Source: Otis tarda
Taxonomy: Eukaryota > Chordata > Aves > Otidiformes > Otididae
DNA length: 64,000 nt
Direction of reading: 5' to 3'
NCBI GenBank assembly: GCA_026413225.1
Contig: CM048575.1
Location: forward strand, 8,524,501 to 8,588,500
Shown here: in pieces, positions 27,451-52,809 of the stretch
How the letters are laid out: the number at the start of each line of letters is the position of its first letter
Numbering within the stretch: position 1 is the stretch's first letter
Notes under the pieces: model-generated
What the model was told of the DNA's origin: nothing
Databases searched by the model: none
The model's input: only the letters and a program-made list of their open reading frames with translations
Translations under genes and position numbers: made by a program

Positions 27451-29990
27451 AAACAAAGGCACCTGAATGCCCCACAGAGATGGCCAAAGACTTCAGAGAT
27501 CTATTTTGATTACAGCAATTCTTCCTCATCCTCATTCCTGATTTTGATGGTAAGATGCAGACAGTCCCAGGACTGGGGCTTTGCTCTGGCTGTTGGTTTG
27601 AGGCTGTTCCCAGTGATACCAGTTTACATAACCCGCCCTTTTGAGTTCAGGCAAATTTTTACAGGAGTGAAAATACTTGAATCTCCAAACATTCTCGGTG
27701 CGTACACCTTGGTTTGCCACCCACCGTCATGTTTTTCCAGCTCCTGTTCAGCCTCTGTGGTGAAACTCGTGTAACAGCTATGCCAAGCGTCACCCGGAAA
27801 CCCCTGATCTCAAGGACTGGACTGTGTCTTGAACCATGGAGAACAGCATTGCCATTACGACCGAACACTCGTGGTGAGCGCCTGTGCCCTGTGAGCGAAG
27901 GCACAGAATCCAGCGCAGGTGGGAAGCTCCCTCCTGGAGCCGGTGTCCTCCACGCCTCCTCGCCAGTGGCAGCTCCGAGCTGGAAGCTGCCCTGTGGCTT
28001 GTGTGCCAGCTCTTCACTGTGGCATTTATTGACAGCAGCGGCGTAATGGGACTGAAGCTGGTGATGTGTAGACATGAAAGTAGGAGGTTCAAACTGGAGG
28101 ACAGAGCTCTGGAATGGCCTCCTCCCAGCACCCAGTGTGATGTGGTGGGGGGCCAGTCTCGTGTATTCAGGTTCTTTGCATCTGAGGGAGATGGTGAGGT
28201 TGACACAGTGAAATTAGGAATGGAGATGAGGGCATTAGAAGTGTGGTGCAGCTCAGAGACATCAGGCGTGGATTAACTCGGGGGGATTAGGGGCCAGAGC
28301 CCTGTTAGTTCCACCAGTGCAGTACGTGTACTCCAGGCTGTGGGGTGAGCAGTGCCGACACCCCATTCGGCCGAGGGCCGCTCCCGCCCCACCAGCTTTG
28401 AGAGCTTTGCTCTCCCAGTGTCTCCTCGGAGTTGGTGACATGCTCCATCCCGGTTTGCTTTGAGCTTCCGAATCACACTGAATGATGAACCGTGATGAAG
28501 TTCCTTTCAGGAACAGGAGGTTCAGCGTTGCCCTGAGAGCATTATCTAGTTGAGAACTGAGCAGTTTTAAAAGCCAGCAGTACTAAAAGAATTTTCCTGA
28601 GATTTTTCCAAAGAAATTATTTGGACAGAATGCTATTGTCCCTTACCTGTGGCCACCCAGAGCAGTTGCTCCTACTCTGTACTAATGCCTGACTACAGAG
28701 TGAGTGTAATTTGGAGAAAGTTAAATGAAATGGGTTTTAAAGCATATTCTTGTAGATAGTGAGGAGACAAAGCATCTTCAACAGCTGGCTGCAGACAGCC
28801 ATGGCTGTTAATGCTTTTCCTGCTCTCCAAAGCACAATATTGTTGGACCAAATCAAACAGGGGGGAAAGTAGTTTGTTTTTGGAAGGGGTATTTTCATTC
28901 CTGGGCTCCAGGACCTGGGAGGAACCTGGGATTACCCTGTCCCCACCCTGTCCCAGCCGTCCTGTCTGTATCCTTGGCTGGAGACGGAGCTTAGATGCAC
29001 CTCTGGGCTGAACCAGCGTAGCTTCGCGAATTGTTCTAGTGAGATTAATTACCCCTGGGATGTTTCTCAGTATTGGCTTTATAACTATGCATTAGCTCTG
29101 CACTTTCCTCATACTCCAAGGGGCCTGCAGCAATGACAGGCTTGGATTTGGCAGCGCTTTCAGCTGCGGGAAGTGCCAAAGCCTCCAGGCAGTATTTGAG
29201 ACCGGGCTCCTGTCACAGTGGCGGTCTTGTCCCTTTGGGAGACTTTAGTGTCATCTCTCTGGGGGACTTTGTCCTGAGTGGAGAGTAGCAGAAGGAGCCC
29301 GAGTGCCTGCCTCCCTCAGGCTCCTTGGGAGGCCCAGCTGCAGTGTAGATCTGCGCTTCTGCCTTTTACAAAGCTTCACGTGAGGTATTTTTGCTGTCCT
29401 GAGCCCCTCGGTCAGAGGCTTCAGACTTTGAAGTGGTGTCTATCAGCTGTGCTCGGGTGAACAGTTCGTGTCATTTGTTTTCCTTCCCGCTGATTTTGCA
29501 GCAGAAGGGGCTGGAGAGGGCAGTGGCTGAGCAGGCAGAGATTGCTTTTGTCTTCTCGAAGGCTGGAAAAACAGGGACAGCAGTGGTTCTGCAGAGCCGG
29601 GGCAGCCCCTCTGCCTCGCACTGTGCCCAGGTAGGGCAGCATTGCTCTTTTGATCCCACAGACGTAGAGCTCCCTCGCAGAGATGGTGCCTGTGATGGCC
29701 CCATGCACAAGGAGGGTCCGTGCCTGAACCTGCGGTGGGCCCGGGCTCACACGAAGCCGTTGGGATCCCTGAAAGTACCTCGTTTTTTTTCTCTGGTGGA
29801 CTGCCAGGCTCTTGCAGCCCTGCCCAGAGAAGCTATTGCTTGAGGCTTTTATTAATACTTGCCAAGCTTTTTTGTCTCCCGTTTGTAAACTGACTAGGTT
29901 TTTTCGGTAGGTTTGTGACACCTCGGGGTGGAGGAGGTGCTGCTTTTCTCCACCTCCTGCGCTTTGTGACGCTCTGGTCTCAAACCCACA
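27451..29990 (+). other. SELENON 3' UTR and flank; SECIS not located
   Basis: Sec insertion needs a SECIS hairpin (ATGA ... AA ... TGA core) in the 3' UTR, so one should lie here. I looked for the core with a pairing helix and found none that satisfies all parts. The nearest tries are listed as rejected. I also see no canonical poly(A) signal, so the 3' end is open. The part from about 29.4 kb on grows GC-rich towards the MTFR1L promoter. Confidence 0.5.
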
Positions 29991-29999
29991 GCGGGTCAG

Positions 30000-30436
30000 A
30001 GCCGATGCTTTTGCCAGCGAGGGTCCGGGGGGAAGCAGCTCCACGCGGTTCGGTGCGGGTTGGCGCGACAGGCGCCGGAGCCCGGCTGTAGCTGCACCCG
30101 TTAAACTCATCCCACCCCACTACCCTCTGCCTCCTGCAGTTTTTGCCTCCTCCAGGGTGGGGATGCGGGCGGGGGGCGGCTGGGCCCGGGGAGGTGGGAA
30201 CTCAACGGTGGGGTGGGGGGCGGTAGGGGCGGGTTTGGGGGAGCGGGGAGGTGGAAAAGGGGTTGGAATTTTCACACCTCTGCAGGCCCCGGCCGCCATT
30301 TTACCGTTCATGGCCCCACTCTCGGGGGCCCTGCGCATGCGCGGGCCGGAAGTGCCCCGGGAGAGGAAGGTTCTGCTTCCGGGTGATGGCGGCGGAGGGG
30401 CTGGGAGCGGGGCAGCGGTGCGCCGGCGCTGTTCAG
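30000..30436 (+). promoter_or_regulatory. MTFR1L CpG promoter with NRF1, ETS and YY1 motifs
   Basis: The CpG island holds a perfect NRF1 palindrome TGCGCATGCGCG at 30332-30343, an ETS/GABP site CCGGAAGTG at 30346-30354, a second one inverted (CTTCCGGG) at 30376-30383, and YY1-type ATGGCGGC at 30386. A further YY1-like GCCGCCATTTT lies at 30292-30302. This set and spacing are typical of TATA-less promoters of nuclear genes with mitochondrial roles, which fits MTFR1L. Start of transcription is inferred to be near 30350-30386. Confidence 0.7.
30386..30436 (+). CDS. Upstream ORF in MTFR1L leader exon
   Basis: ATG at 30386 opens 17 codons (MAAEGLGAGQRCAGAVQ) ending exactly at donor CAG|GTACCG (30437). 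If spliced to the acceptor TTGCAG|TGAGAA (exon from 30561), the next codon is TGA, so the frame would close at the junction. It would then be an upstream ORF ahead of the main ATG at 30658. The leader exon itself is inferred from splice sites and the promoter motifs. Confidence 0.4.
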
Positions 30437-30657
30437 GTACCGGTCGGGCCCCGGGGCGGTAGCAGCGGGCGGGAGCGGGGCGGACCGAGCCCTCGGGACC
30501 AGCCGAGGGACGGGGAGCCAGGGACGACAGGGCTTGCAGCGAATCACCTCTGCCTTGCAGTGAGAAACGGCGGGGAGCGCGGTAAGATGAGCCCGGCCCG
30601 CGGGAGCCGCAGCACCCAGCGCTGAGCCCGCCCCGGCGGCGGCCGCCAGAGCCGGAG

Positions 30658-44858
<14,201 letters not shown>

Positions 44859-46030
44859 TGTTACTGTCATTGAAATCTGTAAGCAAAAGTGTTACGCTCC
44901 CAAAATTTTCTCCACAGTAGCTGCCTTCCTAAGGATTGAGCCTTTTGCCTCTTTTATTAATTAGAAATGGTTTCTGCACTGGACACTTGCTTAGGAAAGA
45001 CCCTATGGATTTGTTGTGTTTTCCATGTATTGTTATATTTAAGAAAAAACTTTGTAAGAACATGGAAGTTCTTTTCCACCTGTATTTTGATGTTGATTAT
45101 TGATAAGGATCTTCTGAAGAGTGCACTGAGTGCTGCTGGATGATGTTCTTTCTACCTACGATTTTCTTTAGGTTCAAATTAAGCATTAACTTATAATGGC
45201 TTTGTTACAGTATAACTCGTTACCGTTTCCAGTATAAATGGATGTCAAACATCCAGTTCTTCCTCTGTTCTGAGTATGGTACAGAGCTACTGAGAATAAG
45301 CTAATTAATGTTTGCAGGTCTTCAGTGTTTAGGAGGTGGTTGAATTGCAGTGGTCGAAAGCATCTTGCTGATAACTCCGTCAGACCCGACGGCAGGATGA
45401 AACTGCAGTCAGTGATCCAAGCCCTCAGTCACGTTGAAGGGATTCTGGCTGGTTTTAGTATGCCCTGGGTGTTTGCTAACTCACAAATTACCCCCACAGT
45501 TGCATGACAGAATGGCCTTAATTTCTTGCCAGTAACTTAATGTTTCATTAATAGTCCTTGTATGCAGAGAATGTATTTTATTTAGCATTCAAAAGGTCTA
45601 TTTATTGAACCACCAATGCTAAGAACCAAGCACCCACCACAAGAGCTGTCACCTGAGAAGAGGGAAGAAGGAACTCGGCATTGTCTATGGCTACAGTTCT
45701 CGCTAATGGAAGCTGTTTCCTTAAGCTAAACCCTCTCTGCAGTGTTCCTCATGGCTGTATTTAAAGTATGGGGTTTTTTTCCTTTATATAAAATGGAGCT
45801 TTAATAAGACAATGGTTGTCCTTGTTATTATTAATGCACAGATGTGCAAACACACTAGCAGTGGTGCTTGTATCACAGGCAGGGTGGGGAGGGCGTGGAA
45901 TTTCAGCTGCTGCAGCTGAAGTGTTGGCTGGTGGCACTGCAGATGAATCGAGTCAGATGCCAAGGATTTTTCTTAATCCACTAGGCCCTCAGTCCTTGAA
46001 AAATTAAACCATCCCTACCTTAACTCTGTG
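44859..46030 (+). other. MTFR1L 3' UTR, probable
   Basis: No AATAAA is found. The best signal is ATTAAA at 46003-46008, followed by a GT-rich stretch (TGTGTGTTATAACTGTGTG) at 46027-46046, which would give a 3' UTR of about 1.17 kb. The duplicated segment described below begins right there. Confidence 0.5.
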
Positions 46031-46190
46031 TGTTATAACTGTGTGTTTTGGAGATGGATAATCTAATGGTATCAATTCACAGCTACACAAGTTAAAATAA
46101 TGCAAGAGGAAAATCATATATTTTTATAGTATAAGCATTTTAATGGGGTTTATGTAAGCATAGGCACACCTTTTTAGCATAAAGAGACTT
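46028..46190. repeat. Duplicated segment, copy 1 (pair with 51870-52035)
   Basis: The two stretches share TTTTGGAGA.AGATAAT.TAAT, then CAGCT...GAGTTAAA, ATGCAA.AGGAA.ATCA.ATA and TTTATGTAA.CATA..CAC..CTTTTTAGCATAAAG. The similarity is about four bases in five by eye. The copy sits immediately after the likely MTFR1L poly(A) site and marks the left edge of tandem unit 1. It could instead be two copies of an unnamed interspersed repeat. Confidence 0.7.
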
Positions 46191-46356
46191 TGAGAGGGGG
46201 AGGGCATCTGAGGGGGTGATGATGTCATTTGGGGCACCTCAATGTCACTGGGAGGCGATGATGCGGTGCAGGAGTGGAGGAGTTCACGGGAGTCACCCCC
46301 TAAAAGGGGTGATTACAGCCCAAAAATGCCCGAAAATTCATGGAGATTAAAAATAT

Positions 46357-47086
46357 TGTTGTAGTTTAGCCCTGATCGGGACCAGACTACACAGTCTCTC
46401 TCTCACTCACCCTACCCTCCGAGATAATATAAGGAAAAAAGGCTCGAGGTCCGAGATAAGGACAGGGAGAGATCCTCAAAGTTACCGTTACGGGCAAAAC
46501 AGACTCCACTTGGGAAAAACTATTCATTTATTACTAAAATCAAAGCAGGATAATGAGAGAACAAGATAACCTTCCCCCACCCCTCCCTCTTCCCAAGCTT
46601 AACATTATCTCTACCACCTCCCCCCGCGAGCGGCACAGGGGGGAAGAGGGAACGGGGGTTGTGATCAGTCCATCACACGTTGCTTTATGCTGCTCCTTCC
46701 TACTTAAGGGGAAGAATTCCTCACATTCCTCCCCTGCTCTGTTGTGGGGTCCCATCCATATGCCACAGTCCTTCGTGACACTGCTCCGGTGTGGGTCATC
46801 TCTTCCACGGGGTGCAATCCCTCCAGAACGGCTGCCCCAGCAGGGCCTCCACGGGCCACAGCCACCTTCAGGCCTCCACCTGCTCCGGCGTGGGGTCCTC
46901 CACGGGCTGCAGGGGGATCTCTGCTCCTCCATGGGCTCCCCGGGCTGCAGGGGGATCTCTGCTCCTCCGTGGGCCTCCCCGGGCTGCAGGGGCACAGCCG
47001 ACTTCACCACGGGCTGCGGTGGAACCTCGGCCAGGAGCAGCACAGCTGTGCCCCGCCCTCCACTGACCTTGGCGTCTTCGGCTGCG
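46357..47086 (-). mobile_element. Truncated LTR, same family as the two solo LTRs
   Basis: Starting from its 3' end (TGTTGTAGTTTAGCCC on the + strand), it matches the reverse complement of 37908-38618 through the array region to GGCGTCTTCGGCTGC. There it stops and the GC-rich promoter array begins. The first half of the LTR is missing. It has two to three units of the 39-bp repeat (46905-46990). It is a broken fossil, antisense to the gene that follows. Confidence 0.85.
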
Positions 47087-47640
47087 GAGCCGCGCACGCG
47101 CAGTGGGAACGCTTTGTCGCCCTCGCTGCTGCCACCCGGTGACCAAACGTGGGTACGGCAGCTGAGGAGCCGCGCATGCGCAGTGGGAACGCTTTGTCGC
47201 GCTCGCTGCTGCCGCCCGGTGACCAAACGTGGGTACGGCAGCTGGGGAGCCGCGCGCATGCGGCTCGCCGGTGTCCTCCCGTTGTCAACACTGGATGCCG
47301 CCGGTAACAGCAATGCGATGCTGTCGTGCCTGCGGTGCGGTGTCGCCGCGCTCGTTGCTGTCTCCTGGTAAGGAAACGGCGCTCCAACCCCACGTCCACG
47401 GTGACGGCGGGCGCTCGGCGCGCAAAGCGCGGAACTGCAGCGCTGGTGCTGCCCCGCCGCCAGCGCCGCCCGCCGGGTGCTGGTGGCTGCTGCCGCCTCG
47501 TGGCCGGAGCGCGGTACTGCAGCCGGCTCCGGCCCCTCCGCCTTACGTAAGGTAAGCGGCTGCGCATGCGCCGTACTGAGGAGAAGCGTGTCGCCGTGCA
47601 GGGCGGCGGTCAGGGCGGCGGCCGGTGAGTGCTGAGGGAC
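47087..47640 (+). promoter_or_regulatory. Unit 1 promoter: 80-bp tandem repeat with NRF1-like sites
   Basis: Units beginning GAGCCGCGCAYGCGCAGTGGG start at 47087, 47167 and 47247, an 80-bp period, then decay. Each carries an NRF1-like CGCGCATGCGC or CGCACGCGC and the shared GCTGCTGCCRCCCGGTGACC. CpG density is very high to about 47900. A possible leader exon with donor GTGAGT follows at 47631-47636. The array is likely the promoter of the gene at 48024-51330; the same modules stand before unit 2 at 54690-55000. Confidence 0.6.
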
Positions 47641-48023
47641 TGGTGGGGCGCGCGAGCCCCCTTTGGCGGGTGCGGGGCTGCCTCCTGCCCGTGTGGGGCT
47701 GGGGGAACGGGGGGCTTCAAGCCGCCCACCGCGGCAGGGTCCCGGTCTGCTGGAGCCGGGTGAGGGCAGCCCCGGGGAGTGACCCGAGAGCTGAGGGAGG
47801 GGCACGCCCTTCATGGGCACCGACGCCAGGCGCCTCCCCTACTCGTTTCCCCCAGCCCCGCTGGCCCCGTGCGGCTGCCCCCAGCTTCAGCACCTCCCCT
47901 GAAGCCTGTCCCATAGCCCCAGGCCAAAACCGCGGTACAGCCGCATTACACATGAGCGAGTGAGGCTGTGTGTATAGGACGCTTTGTCTTGTAAGAGCTG
48001 TGAGACACCACGTATTCTCTTAG
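47640..48023 (+). other. Unit 1 leader region
   Basis: GC-rich first-intron or leader DNA shared with unit 2 (56100-56420), including CCCCGGGGAGTGACCCGAGAG and CTGAAGCCTGTCC. Open frames in it differ between copies, so it is probably non-coding. Confidence 0.5.
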
Positions 48024-51000
48024 GTGGAGAACTGCCAAGCGACCGGAGTTACAGAAGATGAAGGGAGGAGAGAAGGAAAAAGAAGTGTCTGAAGTGTCAA
48101 ATTCTCCCAGCAGTGCCGAGAGTGAAGAGCTGCCTGCGATGAGTCCCTGGTCCTTAGGGCCCTGGCATCCGTCTTGTGTGTCCCGGACCCTCCCTGCCCC
48201 TCCCCGGGCCCACTCTCTTTCACTCTCTCTTTCCCATGCTGCTGTGATATTCTTTGCTTCCTTATACCTCTCTTCTTCTCTCTACTCTTCTGTATCTCCC
48301 TGTCCCTGTCCTCCTTCCTGTTCATCTCTTACACACTCTGACACTTTGCACTGCTCCCTGGCCCTGTTATTTATTGCTTCACTTCTCTAGCCCTGTATTT
48401 TCTCATACACCACCTCTCTGTCGTTCTGTCGCTCTCACTGGACCTCTATCTCAGCGTCCTGCTCTGTGTCCCTCTCTTTTTCACAGTATCCCATCTTCTG
48501 GCTCCTCATCCCTCACCTGTATTCTCTGTCCCTCGTTCCTCCTTCCTGTTGTTCCTCATCTCTCTGGCCTGCTACCCATCACTGCTTTTTTCTTCCTTCC
48601 TCCATCTCTCAGCCTCTGTCCTGTAACTCTCCTCCTGTCTTTGTCTCTAATGAGTCTTTCTCTATCTCTGCCCTGCTACCTGTCTCTTTTCTCTTATGCT
48701 CTCCATCCTCCCTCTAACTTTTTGTCGGTGTTTCTCCATACCGCTGCCTGTCCCATCAGTTCTCGCTATATCCCCCTGTCCCGCTTGCTATCTCATTATT
48801 CCCCTCTGTCCTGCTCCCTGGCCTTTTTTCTCATCCTGCAGCCTATCACTTTTTTTTTTTTCCCCTCCATCTCTTCCTCCTGATCTATGTGTCTCTCTTT
48901 TGTTCTCAATCCCTGTGGTTTGTTCCCAGTCTTTTTTTTTTCCTTTCTCCCTTAATCCATAATCATAGAATCATAGAATAGTTAGAGCTGGAAGGGACCT
49001 TTAAAGGTCATCCAGTCCAACCCCCCTGCAAGGAGCAGGGACATCTCCAACCAGATCAGGTTGCTCAGAGCCCTGTCCAATCTGGCCTTGACTGTTTCTA
49101 GGGATGGGGCATCCACCACCACTCTGGGCAGTCCTCTTCCAGGGCCCTGAGGACCTAAGTCCCAGGCCCTCATGGCCCTAAGGCCCCCTCTTGTGTTTTC
49201 CAGGCCCTCCCTGCCCCTTCCTTGGTCACCTTTTCCACACTCTGCCATTTTTATTTTTTTCTTTCCCTCCTGTACCTCCTCCTCCATCTTGCCAAGGCAA
49301 AGGAGGGAGAGACAGGCAGTGGTGCAGGCAGGCTGCAGTTGTGGGCAGTATCTCAGCGTGCGCCTTTCTTCTGTTTTCTCCAGGTGCAGCAAGCAGGCTT
49401 GGAGGGATGAAGTCCCATGCTGCTGAGTGGTCCAAGAAGGTGAGGTGGTTGTCCACTGGGTCGACGTCTAAGAGCAAAGTATCCTGTCATAACTCAGTGA
49501 AGTGTTCCTCTTTGGTTTTGCAGGTTCTGTGTGGGCTGCCTTTGAAACTGCACGAGCGTTTGAGGTGAGTCGGGTAGGAGAAGAGAGGAGCATGGGTTTG
49601 GGCATTTCCCAGCAGCGCAACGACAATTTTGCGTCTCTTGCCATCTGAAGCACCATGAGTGACAGTTGCGGCATCGGACTTCTTGGGAATCAGTGGAGCA
49701 GGTGAGCAGAGCACTGTGGTGCTTTTGAGGAGGAGAGTGCTGCAGAAGAGATTGGTGGCAACTGGTGTGATGTTGAATGGCAGTGCTGTTTGGTAGGTTT
49801 TGTCTTTGGGGTTTTAATAGTCAGCGTGGTGCTAGGATATGCTGGGCAAGAGAGTTGCAGCCTGTGGTGTTCTGTCTTTTACGCGGTCTCTATGCTGGAT
49901 AATGTTTGTGGGCCTATAGATGCGCTGGCAAGGGCCGGCGAGGAGCAGCACGAGCTTTCAGTGCTGGCACTTTCCGTGTCGGAGTAATTGTCCAACGTTT
50001 TTTATTTTTAGGAATTTTATTCTTGTGAGTGGCCAGGCCGAGATGATGGTAAACATCAGTGTACTGGTCATCCGGGAAATCCCAGAGCCCTCCTCTGCAA
50101 GGAGACAGTTCACAAGGGCAGAAGATTTGCTGTACTCTTTAATGGAAATATTCAACTTGGGACATATAGGGTGAGGAAATCTTGGCTGTACATAGGGTTG
50201 AGAAAATGTATGTAGACATCTATGTCTATCCCCTGCATGTATCTAGGACAGTGGTTCTAGTGAAATCAAAGCTGCCAATGAGTCAAAAAAAGGCACGGGT
50301 GTCTGAAAAGCTCTGGTGGTCGTTATTAACAGCTGTACCAAAGGTGATGCAAAATACTCTTTCCTCCACTCAGTTGTAGTCTTGGCAAACCTCCCACAAA
50401 AAGGAAGCTTTAGATTCCTACCTAGCTTTAAGTTAAAGGGTTTGCCCCCTCTCAGCTGAATGTCGACTGCCACCATTTCACCGTGGTCACCCGTTCTCCT
50501 GCCGTGAAAGTACGAGACGGATGGAAAAGAGCTGTAGCGGTCTGCAGGTACAAGGTACGTCTACGATGTGTGCCTGCACTTTTCCTAGGGTACTATGGAC
50601 TTCAAAGTTAATGGTAAGAATGTGCCAACTCTCCTTCTGTACTTTTATATTAAATATTTTAACACAAATGCTAAAAATAAGGCTTGTTCTGGAGCATGTT
50701 ATGCCTATGCAAAGCTTACTTCGCTCTGTTTATTTTCTCAGCCTGGAAGCGTAATCTTCTGTTTCTGTACACTTAAAATAAAATGATTCTGTGAAAATAA
50801 CTTTGTACTAGAACAGGAGATAAACTGTTTGTAAGAGTTCAGGTGTTCATGATAAAAGCTTTATGCTTTTTCAGTCAGTAGGATTTTAAAATGTCTTATA
50901 GTAGTACTTGAAAACCTTTCTGAGATACTAGCATCTGTACTAAAACCAAAGAAGAGATATGGACAAAATAGGAGAAATTGGCATTGCTTACACGACTTGG

Positions 51001-51330
51001 CTTTCCCAAGAAGCATTAGCAGCCTTGTCACTGGTGACAAGAGTGAGTCCTTGTGTGGTTTTGGTGAGTTACTGCTTCAGTGATGCCCTTTTTCCTTAAC
51101 CTACAGTGTGTAACTTTTGACTACAGTTGGAAAGAGACTTTCCAGAACGGAAATCTTTCTCATTCAAAGAAGTTGCATTTTATGAACTTTCAGAGTGGAT
51201 CTTCAGAGATGATGTACTTGACAGTAGAAATCATCAGCAACAAGACTTTTCACTCTCTCTTAAAAAAAAAGAAAACTCAAGTAAATTTCCTTCCAAACAC
51301 CCAAGCCCAGTGAGGTCTTCCAAAAGTTGA
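48024..51330 (+). CDS. Unrecognised multi-exon gene, tandem unit 1
   Basis: Exon candidates with good borders and open frames: about 48024-48138, 49384-49439, 49524-49564, 49651-49701, 50012-50170, 50456-50547 and terminal 51127-51330 (stop TGA 51328). Exons from 49651 and 50012 join in phase to read ...GLLGNQWSR-NFILVSGQ..., with EIPEPSSARRQFTRAEDLLY further on. The 50456 exon contains FTVVTRSPAVKVRDGWKRAV. The last exon is charged and Ser/Lys-rich, with FKEVAFYELSEWIFRDDV. AATAAA follows at 51546. I know no family with these strings. The first exon has ATGAGT where units 2 and 3 have a GTGAGT donor, so the 5' part may be altered or may start at ATG 48058. Purine-pyrimidine tract and CR1 lie in the second intron. 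The gene could be expressed or partly decayed. Confidence 0.45.
48170..48957 (+). repeat. Pyrimidine-rich tract, unit 1
   Basis: About 790 bases of almost only C and T on this strand, built on CTCTGTCCTGCTCCCTGTC-like phrases of irregular length. The same type of tract follows the matching exon in units 2 and 3. Open frames through it code for Ser, Leu, Pro and Phe only and are not genes. Confidence 0.85.
48958..49147 (-). mobile_element. CR1 LINE 3'-end fragment, antisense
   Basis: Starts with AATCATAGAATCATAGAATAG (the inverted terminal repeat) and continues GCTGGAAGGGACCTTTAAAGGTCATCCAGTCC to about CTGGGCAGTCC. It sits at the end of the unit 1 pyrimidine tract and has no counterpart in units 2 or 3, so it entered after the duplication. 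Confidence 0.93.
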
Positions 51331-51545
51331 TGGCAGCGCAGGTCTTTGAGGTCTTGGTTGTAATGGTTGAAATATCATAAAAATGTGTTCCTCTGTGTGC
51401 AGCCAAAGGCATTAGCGAATCCACTAGTCCTTTTTGGTAGCCTTATGTATTGCAGAACTGGGGATTTGGTTTGTTTGTTTGTTTCTTTTATTTTGAAAGT
51501 AAAACCATATGAGGAATCTCTTCTCTCACTCATTTTTCTTTCATA

Positions 51546-51551
51546 AATAAA
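51546..51551 (+). terminator. Poly(A) signal of unit 1 gene
   Basis: AATAAA about 215 bases after the TGA at 51328, followed by AT-rich and then GT-containing sequence (ATTGTGTAATTT). Confidence 0.5.
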
Positions 51552-51869
51552 ACTTAAAAAAAAAAGTTAAAATTGTGTAATTTACAAACAGACTTGCATT
51601 GTTTAAGCTGTAACTACCAAGTACCAGTAGCATACAATTTATTAGGTGTACTTAAGCAGTTAGGTATTTGTTTTACATGTTTAAAAAGAGGCAGCTGAAT
51701 GTTACAGGGTTCTTTTCTCAATCTTTTGATGGAGTGCTCTGAAGTACTGTAGTTCTGTCTCACTTTCAATTGCGAGTTTCCCTGGCGGTTCAGCAGCGAC
51801 TCTCTTGGGCAGTGCAGCTGGCCAGATGCCCCCCTAATTATGTCACACACACAAAAAAAAAACTAGTTA

Positions 51870-52035
51870 AGTGGTAATTGTGTATTTTGGAGACAGATAA
51901 TTTAATTTTATCAGTTCACAGCTCCGTGAGTTAAATTCATGCAAAAGGAACATCACATACTTTTCTAGTACAAGCATTTAAATTGGATTTATGTAAACAT
52001 AAACACATCTTTTTAGCATAAAGTGAATTAATGAG
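51870..52035. repeat. Duplicated segment, copy 2 (pair with 46028-46190)
   Basis: See the copy at 46028. It lies after the unit 1 poly(A) site and opens unit 2, giving a unit length of about 5.8 kb for unit 1, including its LTR insertion. Confidence 0.7.
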
Positions 52036-52800
52036 ATGTGTTCTTTATTTTTCATTTCACTCTTTAGAGTTTTATGCTTCAGTTTCAGCTTTATTGACCA
52101 AGCAAACAAGATGTGCAGCGGCAGCGCAAGGGCTGTTGCGGTGGATCCGTGAGCGTTGATGCTGCTGCTGGTACACCCTTGTCCTGCAGCCTGGCAGGGG
52201 TGAGGCTCCCTGCAGCGGTGCTGAGAGGAAGGGGGGAGACATTTTCCAACACCAGCAAGAGTTGTTACTGTTATGCTATGAATGTGTTCAAAATAATCTC
52301 AATTATTCTTAATACTGATTTTAGATGTTCGGATTGCTCTAGCTTTTAAAGATGTGTTGTATTTTGAGCTGACCTGTTTACCTAGAATCCTCCTTTAGCT
52401 CAACTGCTGTCCTATCCCTTGTTCTGACTGAATTCCTCTGCTTTCTTCTGTGCTATTTTTTTTTTTTAACCTGCTGAAATACAATTTAGGATTTTTGTTT
52501 TTCAGGTGTCTGGTTGTCAGCATCTCATGGTGCCCTGTAGATCCCCCAGCCCAGGTTTGCCTGCCAGTTGTTCGGTGTACTCAGGGTGAGGGCCAGCCCT
52601 GTGTCCAGAGGCTCCCAACTCTGTCTCCAGCGAGTGCCCCGCAGGTGCAGCAGCAAGGCCTGGCCGCTGAGGAAAGCCCGGGGCCAGCTGGTGCCCTGGG
52701 GAGCCCGTCCTGGCACGGTGGCAGAGGGGGAAGGTGGCAGAGCAGAGCCTGAGTGAGAGACGTGGCACCTACAGGGTGAACTGTCTGCACTTACTGTGTC
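52036..52800. other. Unit 2 left part, unassigned
   Basis: About 760 bases with no counterpart seen in unit 1 or 3. A stretch at 52505-52770 has codon-like composition in several frames on both strands, with a TTTTTCAG acceptor at 52499-52506, but no recognised product. Confidence 0.4.
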
Positions 52801-52809
52801 TGTGATAGT

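Noticed and set aside
28069-28145. SECIS candidate (ATGA, 13 bases, AAA ... TGATG)
   Set aside because: Spacing to the AA fits, but the only strong pairing (AGGAGG with CCTCCT) leaves 14 bases before the TGATG, so the core cannot form.
28481-28560. C/D box snoRNA candidate (ATGATGA ... CTGA)
   Set aside because: Box motifs occur, but the flanks do not pair into a terminal stem and no D'/C' boxes are clear.
46540-47820. A minus-strand frame of 426 codons
   Set aside because: It crosses an LTR and then the promoter array, and its content is repeat-derived.
52505-52770. Possible exon with acceptor TTTTTCAG
   Set aside because: Several frames are open on both strands, none resembles a known protein, and no matching exon exists in units 1 or 3.
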